From assembly GCF_000812465.1 (NCBI RefSeq), contig NZ_JWMA01000042.1, forward strand, positions 1-64,000: a stretch of DNA of 64,000 nt, in the 5' to 3' direction. Shown here in pieces: positions 58,468 through 64,000 of the stretch. Positions within the stretch are counted from its first letter, which is position 1, and each line of letters opens with the position of its first letter. This DNA is from Cupriavidus sp. IDO. Lineage in GTDB: Bacteria; Pseudomonadota; Gammaproteobacteria; Burkholderiales; Burkholderiaceae. Under the pieces are notes generated by a model. That model saw nothing but the letters and a program-made list of their open reading frames with translations, was not told the DNA's origin and searched no databases. Made by a program: the position numbers and the translations under genes.

Positions 58468-59808
58468 TTATTCCCCGCCTTTGCCCTTCGCCTTCTGCTC
58501 GCGATGCCAGGCGTCGTCCAGTTCTCGCAGGTGCCGCAGCTTGTCGCCGATCTTCCCCTCCAGCCCGCGCGGCGTGGGCTGGTACCAGCCCTGGGCCTTG
58601 AGGTCGTCGGGGAAATAGTGCTCGCCGGCGGCATAGGCTTCCGGCTCGTCATGCGCATACCGGTAGGCGTGCCCGTAGCCCAGTTCCTTCATCAGCTTGG
58701 TCGGCGCGTTGCGCAAATGGACCGGCACCGGCCGCGACTTGTCCTTGGCAACGAAGGCCCGCGCCGCGTTATACGCGTTGTAGCCGGCATTGGACTTGGG
58801 CGCGATCGCCAGGTAGATCACCGCCTGCGCCAGCGCCAGCTCGCCTTCAGGCGAACCAAGCCGCTCATAGGTTTCCGCCGCGTCCAGGGTGATGCGGGCG
58901 GCACGCGGATCGGCCAGGCCGATGTCTTCCCATGCCATGCGCACGATGCGTCGCGCGAGATAGCGCGGGTCGGCGCCGCCGTCGAGCATCCGGCAGAACC
59001 AGTACAGCGCGCCGTCCGGGTCCGAGCCGCGCACCGACTTGTGCAGCGCGCTGATCTGGTCGTAGAAAGCGTCGCCGCCCTTGTCGAAGCGGCGCAGGTT
59101 CTCCGACAAGGCGCTGCCGAGGAGCGGCGTATCGATCTCCGCCGCACCGGCATTGCGCGCCGCGCGCGCGACGATCTCGATATTGTTCAGCAGCTTGCGG
59201 CCGTCGCCATCGGCGGAGCCCACGATCAGCTTCAGCGCCTCGTCCTGCCAGGTCAGCCCGCCCAGCTCTTCGCTTGCGCGCAGCGACAGCTGCGTCAGCT
59301 CGGCGTCATCGAGGCTCTTCAGCACATACACGGCCGCGCGCGACAGCAAGGCACCGTTGACCTCGAACGAGGGGTTCTCGGTGGTGGCGCCGATGAAGGT
59401 AAACAGGCCGCTTTCCACGTGCGGCAGGAAGGCGTCCTGCTGGCTCTTGTTGAAGCGGTGCACCTCATCGACAAACACCAGCGTGCGCCGCCCATGGGCG
59501 CGGTATTGCTCGGCCCGCTCGACCGCTTCGCGAATGTCCTTGACGCCGGACAGCACAGCCGACAGCGCGATGAATTCGGCATCGAAAGCATCCGCCATCA
59601 GCCGCGCCAGCGTGGTCTTGCCCACGCCCGGCGGGCCCCACAGGATCATCGAATGCGGCTCGCCGGACTCGAACGCCACGCGCAGCGGCTTGCCCGGCCC
59701 CAGCAGGTGCTGCTGGCCGATCACCTCGTCGATATTGCGCGGACGAAGACGCTCGGCGAGCGGTTGCCTGGAACGGTCGGAAGTATCGGAAAACAGCGTG
59801 TCCGCCAC
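58468..59808 (-). CDS. rarA: replication-associated recombination protein A (RarA/MgsA)
   Basis: AAA+ ATPase related to clamp loaders and WRNIP1, acting at stalled forks, 446 aa from a GTG. Walker A is WGPPGVGKTTLARLM, Walker B VDEVHRFNKSQQD and sensor/arginine-finger segments follow (GATTENPSFEVNGALLSRA). The C-terminal tetramerisation domain contains RMAWEDIGLADPRAA and HYFPDDLKAQGWYQPTPRG. No ATG is near the N-terminus; GTG (VADTLFSD) has GAGG upstream, and an alternative TTG lies 8 codons earlier. It lies upstream of serS, an order seen in many proteobacteria. Confidence 0.93.
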   Translation of the reverse strand: MADTLFSDTSDRSRQPLAERLRPRNIDEVIGQQHLLGPGKPLRVAFESGEPHSMILWGPPGVGKTTLARLMADAFDAEFIALSAVLSGVKDIREAVERAEQYRAHGRRTLVFVDEVHRFNKSQQDAFLPHVESGLFTFIGATTENPSFEVNGALLSRAAVYVLKSLDDAELTQLSLRASEELGGLTWQDEALKLIVGSADGDGRKLLNNIEIVARAARNAGAAEIDTPLLGSALSENLRRFDKGGDAFYDQISALHKSVRGSDPDGALYWFCRMLDGGADPRYLARRIVRMAWEDIGLADPRAARITLDAAETYERLGSPEGELALAQAVIYLAIAPKSNAGYNAYNAARAFVAKDKSRPVPVHLRNAPTKLMKELGYGHAYRYAHDEPEAYAAGEHYFPDDLKAQGWYQPTPRGLEGKIGDKLRHLRELDDAWHREQKAKGKGGE

Positions 59809-59813
59809 GGTAT

Positions 59814-60056
59814 TCAAGCCTCGTAATCCCAATCAGTACGGGCGGTGCCGATGTTTGCCGGTCGCGCCCGCGGAACGCCACAGTGTAGACCATCGGCCCC
59901 GAGCCTATCGGGCGACGGCCCGAAACCCACCACGTCCTCCACTTCCATCCGGATGCCGATGCGCTGCTCCCGCTCAAGTTCTGCGCCCGCCTGCCGATAG
60001 GCAGAAGTGGCCCGGCATGGTCCGGGAATATCAGGCGAGGCACCATCGCCCGCCAT
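59814..60056 (-). CDS. small hypothetical protein before rarA
   Basis: An 80-aa frame whose C-terminal two thirds (QAGAELEREQRIGIRMEVED, then VVGFGPSPDRLGADGLHCGV) has a protein-like composition and good third-position GC. It ends 5 bases before the rarA start, so it could form an operon with it. No ribosome-binding site is clear and no family is recognised. It overlaps the extended N-terminus of the divergent HEAT-like gene if that starts upstream. Could be a fragment of a longer lost gene. Confidence 0.35.
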   Translation of the reverse strand: MAGDGASPDIPGPCRATSAYRQAGAELEREQRIGIRMEVEDVVGFGPSPDRLGADGLHCGVPRARPANIGTARTDWDYEA

Positions 60057-60081
60057 GCAGGCCAAAAAGGACGGGGGTCTA

Positions 60082-60756
60082 ATGCTGCGATATCACATCC
60101 TGCTGTTCAAGATGAACCGGATGGTCAGCCGCAATAAACTGAGCGGTGTGGAAGAGGTGTCGCTGGCCGGGCAGCTCGCTGAGATGCTGGACACACAAGA
60201 GTCTGCCGAGCGCGTCGTGTCCGACCTATTTGATCACGCGAACCCGCAGGTTCGAAGGATTGCACTAAGCGCAATCCGCCGCTCGCGCCAGTTTGCCGCG
60301 CCGAGCCTGGCTGCCGCACTGGTGCGCCGCATGGCGGATGCCGAACCGCAGCTGCGACACGATGCCGTGTGGATCGTGCAGGAAAGCAAGATGGACGGGG
60401 CCGAACTGCGCGCTGCGCTGCGCCGACTCGCGGGCAAAGTGCAAATGCCCTGGGACGCGGAACGCGCGCGCGCCAACCCGTCGGACCTCACCCTGCAGGC
60501 GCAGGTGCGGGCCCGGCAAACGCTGGACAAACTGCTGGAAAAGAGCGCCGCGGAGCGCAACATGGCGCTCGCCACCACGGCGCTTGGCGTAGTGGCCGGG
60601 CAGCCTTACGCCGACGGCACCGTGGGGCACGTTCGGCTCGTGCACCGCGCACTTATTCGCCGGCAAGCCGGACGCAAGCTCGACAGCAGCGTGAAGCTCA
60701 CCTTCCGCAAGGTCGAACCAACGCCCGTCACCGGCAACAAGCGCTTCCTGCTCTAA
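60082..60756 (+). CDS. HEAT-repeat-like hypothetical protein
   Basis: 224-aa soluble protein from MLRYHILLFKMNRMV. Two or three helical repeats are visible (AERVVSDLFDHANPQVRRIALSAIRRSRQFAA, then LAAALVRRMADAEPQLRHDAVWIVQES), matching HEAT/PBS-lyase-like alternation. The second half (from ~130) is basic with no recognised fold. A longer reading from upstream ATGs is possible. It may be a scaffold or regulator. Neighbours give no functional hint. Real coding is suggested by the repeat pattern and third-position GC. Confidence 0.55.
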   Translation: MLRYHILLFKMNRMVSRNKLSGVEEVSLAGQLAEMLDTQESAERVVSDLFDHANPQVRRIALSAIRRSRQFAAPSLAAALVRRMADAEPQLRHDAVWIVQESKMDGAELRAALRRLAGKVQMPWDAERARANPSDLTLQAQVRARQTLDKLLEKSAAERNMALATTALGVVAGQPYADGTVGHVRLVHRALIRRQAGRKLDSSVKLTFRKVEPTPVTGNKRFLL

Positions 60757-60874
60757 GAGCTGGCGCCGCCCGTCCGTACGGGTGGTGTCAAACAATAGTG
60801 ATTCACGTTTATGGCGCGAAATCACATTTCCGTCATCTGGTGCAGCCCTAGGTGGAGGGTCGGGGCAGGCGATG

Positions 60875-61237
60875 TCAGCCGCGCCGCATCCAGACCACCT
60901 TGCCATCCTTGATGCCAAGCGTACGGCGCTGAGGGTTGTAGTCCATGGTGCCGGGAAACTGCTTGCCATCGCGCTCGCCCAGCCGCCAGGCGCAGCCCTG
61001 GAGGAGGCCGACGGCCTCGGCTTCGGTCTTCCCGATCAGCGTGTCATCGGCCATCTTGTCTGCCGGGCAGCCTTCCGGCGTGCCGCGGGCACCTTGCGGG
61101 CCCGGCACCGGCGCTGGCGCCGACGTCGGCGTATCGGCCGATTGTGCGGCGCAGCCCGCCAGCAGCGCGCTGCCAACCATGATGCAGGCCAGAAGGGGCC
61201 GGATACGGCGGCCAGTCCCGGTTCGGATTGCGGTCAT
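60875..61237 (-). CDS. lipoprotein, peptidase-inhibitor I78-like
   Basis: 120-aa lipoprotein: the leader RIRPLLACIMVGSALLAGC has a lipobox with the acylated Cys at residue 29. After a Pro/Ala/Thr linker the mature part reads GCPADKMADDTLIGKTEAEA and PGTMDYNPQRRTLGIKDGKVVW, which resembles the small I78 family of serine-peptidase inhibitors (their TMD-R-x-RL core). The start at MTAIRTGTG follows GGGGA at 8 bases; the frame is open far upstream without support. Family assignment is tentative, lipoprotein nature firmer. It may protect the periplasm from host or own proteases. Confidence 0.6.
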   Translation of the reverse strand: MTAIRTGTGRRIRPLLACIMVGSALLAGCAAQSADTPTSAPAPVPGPQGARGTPEGCPADKMADDTLIGKTEAEAVGLLQGCAWRLGERDGKQFPGTMDYNPQRRTLGIKDGKVVWMRRG

Positions 61238-61518
61238 GTTGTTCCCCTGAATTTCGTATGCGGATTCTCCGACACATGAAGCGCCGCAGCGTTCAGTTTC
61301 TTTGTGCGCCGATCTGAATTCTTTATTTACGGCCGCACGACAGGCCGCTTGCAGGCAACATGGCACGACTTTGATCCGGATGAACCGTTGCAAAAGGTGT
61401 GCGTGCTATCTAGGTTCGAGGAGCCAGGCGCACGGCCGTGCCGCCACGCCCCCGGCCGCTGTCGAGCCTGACAGCCGCGCCGAACCGGCGCCAAGCGCGC
61501 ACTCCGTGGGAGAAACGT

Positions 61519-62619
61519 ATGACCGCAATGATGAAAGCCGCCGTCTTTGTCGCGCCCGGCAGGATCGAACTGGCAGACAAGCCGATTCCTGACGTCGGCC
61601 CCAACGATGCGCTGGTGCGCATCACCACCACCACGATCTGCGGCACCGATGTCCACATCCTGAAAGGCGAATACCCGGTCGCCAGGGGGCTGACGGTCGG
61701 CCACGAGCCCGTGGGCGTTATCGAGAAGCTCGGCAGCGCCGTGGTCGGCTACCAGGAAGGCCAGCGCGTGATCGCCGGGGCCATCTGCCCCAACTTCAAT
61801 TCCTATGCCGCGCAGGACGGCGTGGCCTCGCAGGACGGCAGCTACCTGGTGCCGCAAGGCCTGTGCGGTTGCCACGGCTACAAGGCCACCGCAGGCTGGC
61901 GTTTCGGCAACCTGATCGACGGCACGCAGGCGGAATACGTGCTGGTGCCCGATGCGCAGGCCAACCTCGCGCCGATTCCGGACGGCCTCACTGACGAGCA
62001 GGTACTGATGTGCCCGGACATCATGTCCACCGGCTTCAAGGGGGCGGAGAATGCCAACATCCGCATCGGCGACACGGTCGCGGTATTCGCGCAGGGGCCG
62101 ATCGGGCTGTGCGCCACGGCCGGCGCGCGGCTTTGCGGCGCCACCACCATCATCGCCATTGACGGCAATGACCACCGCCTCGACATCGCCCGGAAGATGG
62201 GGGCGGACGTCACGCTGAATTTCCGTACGTGCGATGTGGTCGACGAAATCATGAAGCTGACCGGCGGGCGCGGCGTGGATGCCTCGATCGAGGCGCTGGG
62301 CACGCAATCGACCTTCGAGTCCTCGCTGCGCGTGCTCAAGCCGGGCGGCACGCTGTCCAGCCTGGGCGTCTATTCCAGTGACCTGACGATTCCGCTGTCG
62401 GCCTTTGCCGCTGGCCTGGGCGACCACAAGATCAACACCGCCCTGTGCCCGGGGGGCAAGGAACGCATGCGAAGGCTGATCAACGTGATCGAATCCGGCC
62501 GCGTCGACCTCGGACTGCTGGTCACGCACAACTACAAGCTGGATGACATCGTGGCGGCCTACGAGTTGTTCGCCAATCAGAGCGACGGCGTGCTGAAGGT
62601 GGCGGTCAAGCCGCACTGA
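61519..62619 (+). CDS. zinc-dependent alcohol dehydrogenase
   Basis: Medium-chain dehydrogenase, 366 aa, of the secondary-alcohol type. Zinc ligands are Cys41 (TICGTDVH), His62/Glu63 (GHEPVG) and the Asp in MCPDIMSTGF, the pattern of Clostridium beijerinckii/Thermoanaerobacter isopropanol dehydrogenase rather than the horse-liver type. The nucleotide-binding region is VAVFAQGPIGLCATAGARLCGA with Asp after ITIIAID, suggesting NAD preference. Strong ribosome-binding site GGGAGA before MTAMMKAAVF. Probably oxidises small secondary alcohols or diols. Alone on the plus strand. Confidence 0.88.
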   Translation: MTAMMKAAVFVAPGRIELADKPIPDVGPNDALVRITTTTICGTDVHILKGEYPVARGLTVGHEPVGVIEKLGSAVVGYQEGQRVIAGAICPNFNSYAAQDGVASQDGSYLVPQGLCGCHGYKATAGWRFGNLIDGTQAEYVLVPDAQANLAPIPDGLTDEQVLMCPDIMSTGFKGAENANIRIGDTVAVFAQGPIGLCATAGARLCGATTIIAIDGNDHRLDIARKMGADVTLNFRTCDVVDEIMKLTGGRGVDASIEALGTQSTFESSLRVLKPGGTLSSLGVYSSDLTIPLSAFAAGLGDHKINTALCPGGKERMRRLINVIESGRVDLGLLVTHNYKLDDIVAAYELFANQSDGVLKVAVKPH

Positions 62620-62761
62620 GTACGGCCGGTTGTCGCGCGAACGCGCATCGGCCGAGAGAAGCGGGTTTCCGGCCCACCCGAAGGGCTGGCGTAAAGTGTC
62701 CGGGCTGCAGCCCTGCGGTCCGCGACTGTTTTCTCACCTGTCCAGATGGAGGCTGCCAACC

Positions 62762-62932
62762 ATGGCCATCACCAACCGCATCCGAAAGAAGAAGCAATAT
62801 CGCAAAGCCGTACTGAAGCTGCGAGCGGCCATCAAACGTGGCGACGAAGAGGCGATCCGGACCCGGCGCGAGAAACTCAAGGCGTTGCCGGTTCCGCGCC
62901 AGCGCTACGCGCACCAGGCGACCGCAGCCTGA
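62762..62932 (+). CDS. small basic hypothetical protein
   Basis: 56-aa lysine/arginine-rich protein starting MAITNRIRKKKQYRKAVLK. A long amphipathic helix is predicted, as in nucleic-acid-binding or ribosome-associated small proteins. GGAGG lies about 9 bases before the ATG, stronger than for the longer open frame (44 codons upstream). No family is recognised. The dense positive charge and the good ribosome-binding site argue for a real gene. Confidence 0.5.
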   Translation: MAITNRIRKKKQYRKAVLKLRAAIKRGDEEAIRTRREKLKALPVPRQRYAHQATAA

Positions 62933-62962
62933 CCTTGCTCCTGCTGAGCCGGCTGGCCCGGC

Positions 62963-63403
62963 TCAGCCCTTGGCGCGGTCCACCAGCGTCTTCATGGCGT
63001 CCGCCGGCAGCGGACCATGGCAAGTCCGTTCCCCGCCGGCTTCGCTGACAACCAGCCAGACCTGTCCGGGCGATGCAGTGGGATGCATCAGCCAGGCCGG
63101 TCCACGCGCGCTGCCGCTGGGCGGAAGATTTTCCAGGACGCCCGTGCTGGTCGATTGCAGCATGACCGCGCAGTCCGTCGCCGGCAACCTGGTTGCCGCC
63201 AGGAAGCCCGTATTGCCCAGCACTTCGGGCAGCGCCGTGTCGGATGCGCGCAGGAAGGAATCGACATCGAATTTGCCGCCGCCAGCCGCGCCGGTGGCGC
63301 ATGCAGCGATGGCCAGCGCAGCGGCGCAGGCGGCAACCGAGCCCGTGGCCCGACGGGCATGTCCGGCCAGGCCGGTTCCAGACGTATCCATGTCGACCCT
63401 CAT
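62963..63403 (-). CDS. putative lipoprotein downstream of lolA
   Basis: 146-aa protein with a lipobox-like IAAC (Cys35) after a hydrophobic stretch ([13 protein letters not shown]). The mature part contains [19 protein letters not shown] and a few short hydrophobic blocks; no family is recognised. Its ATG overlaps the lolA stop (ATGA), so it is translationally coupled to lolA and probably uses the Lol pathway or assists it. Start could also be [10 protein letters not shown]. Confidence 0.6.
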   Translation of the reverse strand: MRVDMDTSGTGLAGHARRATGSVAACAAALAIAACATGAAGGGKFDVDSFLRASDTALPEVLGNTGFLAATRLPATDCAVMLQSTSTGVLENLPPSGSARGPAWLMHPTASPGQVWLVVSEAGGERTCHGPLPADAMKTLVDRAKG

Positions 63404-64000
63404 TGCTTCATCACGTCGGCGCCCTTGGGCACCGTGAACCGGAAAGCATCGGCCGGCAGCGCCGGGTTCTTCTGCATGGCCGAAAAGGTCAGCAGCGTGG
63501 TGTTGCCGAAGGCGTCGCGCAACTCCATCGCCTCCAGGTTGCCCCCCTTGAAGCCGATGCCGATGCGCTCGAACTGCGTGTCCCTGGCTTTCGGCGTCAG
63601 TTCCAGCCACTCCACGCCGTCGCGGGTCGGGCCGTTCTTCACCACGAAGTTCTTCTCCAGGTCATTGCTGCCGAACAGGATGGCGGCCGGGCTCGAACCG
63701 AGCGCGCCGTCGAGCTTGCGCTCGGTGACCTGGTTCAGGTCCTTGTCGTAGATATACAGCGTCTGGCCGTCGGCCTGCAGGAGCTGATCGTAAGGCTTGG
63801 TGTAGCGCCACGTGAATTTGCCCGGGCGCGAGAACACGAATGTGCCGCTCGATGTGCCAGTCACCTTTAGGGTATCGCCCTGCCCCTTCACCTGCCGTTG
63901 CGTGAATTCACCCCTGGCGCTCTTGACGCCCGAGACGAAGCTCTGGAGCTGGTCGGTGGCCGCGGCCAGTGCCATGGGCGCGTGCAGCGCGAACATGGCC
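63400..64000 (-). CDS. lolA: outer-membrane lipoprotein carrier protein LolA (partial)
   Basis: Periplasmic chaperone that takes lipoproteins from LolCDE to LolB. The visible part covers the mature protein and the end of the signal peptide ([10 protein letters not shown]); the true start lies beyond the window edge. The LolA fold features are SAQGEFTQRQ-like [35 protein letters not shown] and [11 protein letters not shown]. The C-terminus [12 protein letters not shown] is typical. It overlaps the downstream lipoprotein gene by 4 bases. Confidence 0.92.
   Translation of the reverse strand, partial: AMFALHAPMALAAATDQLQSFVSGVKSARGEFTQRQVKGQGDTLKVTGTSSGTFVFSRPGKFTWRYTKPYDQLLQADGQTLYIYDKDLNQVTERKLDGALGSSPAAILFGSNDLEKNFVVKNGPTRDGVEWLELTPKARDTQFERIGIGFKGGNLEAMELRDAFGNTTLLTFSAMQKNPALPADAFRFTVPKGADVMKQ

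Noticed and set aside
62620..62761. A cobalamin-riboswitch-like GC-rich leader before the small basic ORF
   Set aside because: No B12-box-like core could be identified and the gene has no B12 link.

Overview
The window is a stretch of GC-rich proteobacterial chromosome, most likely from Cupriavidus or a near relative (Burkholderiaceae). The reasons are the gene order gyrA, serC, pheA, hisC, tyrA, aroA, cmk, rpsA, ihfB, lapA, lapB, ugd, hldE, hldD (a beta-proteobacterial supraoperon), the two-gene cyanophycin synthetase locus with its dedicated ABC protein, the tmRNA tag ANDERYALAA, and the strong GC bias at third codon positions. The assignment is by inference from gene content, not from a database search. 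No insertion sequence, prophage, CRISPR array or rRNA operon was seen.

Layout. 0-4.3 kb: a TM2 membrane protein, a small ORF, a PA0069-type radical SAM protein coupled to an Lrp/AsnC regulator, and the divergent D-amino-acid dehydrogenase dadA. 4.3-7.9 kb: etfB-etfA-acyl-CoA dehydrogenase (beta-oxidation electron transfer). 8-10.7 kb: metNIQ methionine importer. 10.8-12.5 kb: a histone-deacetylase-family protein and an enoyl-CoA hydratase. 12.6-16.7 kb: mltB, cysM, a uracil-type NCS2 permease and a comEA-like gene that seems frameshifted twice. 16.9-34.8 kb: the LPS / IHF / S1 / aromatic / serine supraoperon, read on the minus strand, back to gyrA. It is interrupted by one plus-strand DUF2061 gene behind a Fur-box-like promoter.

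35-39.8 kb on the plus strand: an OmpA-like protein, ubiG-gph, tmRNA (ssrA), a DUF2939 protein, a 5'-truncated fimbrial gene and a hypothetical gene. 39.8-48.1 kb: the cyanophycin locus, with two synthetases in tandem, divergent from an ABC protein of unusual architecture and a DUF1854 protein. 48.2-53.4 kb: a cystine-type ABC permease and binding protein, a GltI-type binding protein and a second DadA, with a divergent LysR regulator. 53.4-56.6 kb: a CorC/HlyC-type membrane protein, a PAP2 phosphatase and a DUF1653-HD fusion. 56.9-59.8 kb: tRNA-Ser(CGA), serS and rarA. 59.8-63.4 kb: poorly characterised genes and an alcohol dehydrogenase between rarA and lolA. The window ends inside lolA.

How the parts fit together. 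The central supraoperon joins chromosome topology (gyrA), serine and aromatic amino-acid synthesis, CMP phosphorylation, ribosomal protein S1, IHF and LPS assembly/heptose supply. Nitrogen and amino-acid handling recurs on both sides: two D-amino-acid dehydrogenases, methionine, cystine and glutamate-type uptake, cysteine synthesis and cyanophycin (Asp-Arg polymer) storage. Most of the window is ordinary housekeeping chromosome. The points most worth a second look are the cyanophycin-linked ABC/DUF1854 pair, the Fur-like promoter inside the supraoperon, the broken comEA and the fimbrial remnant.
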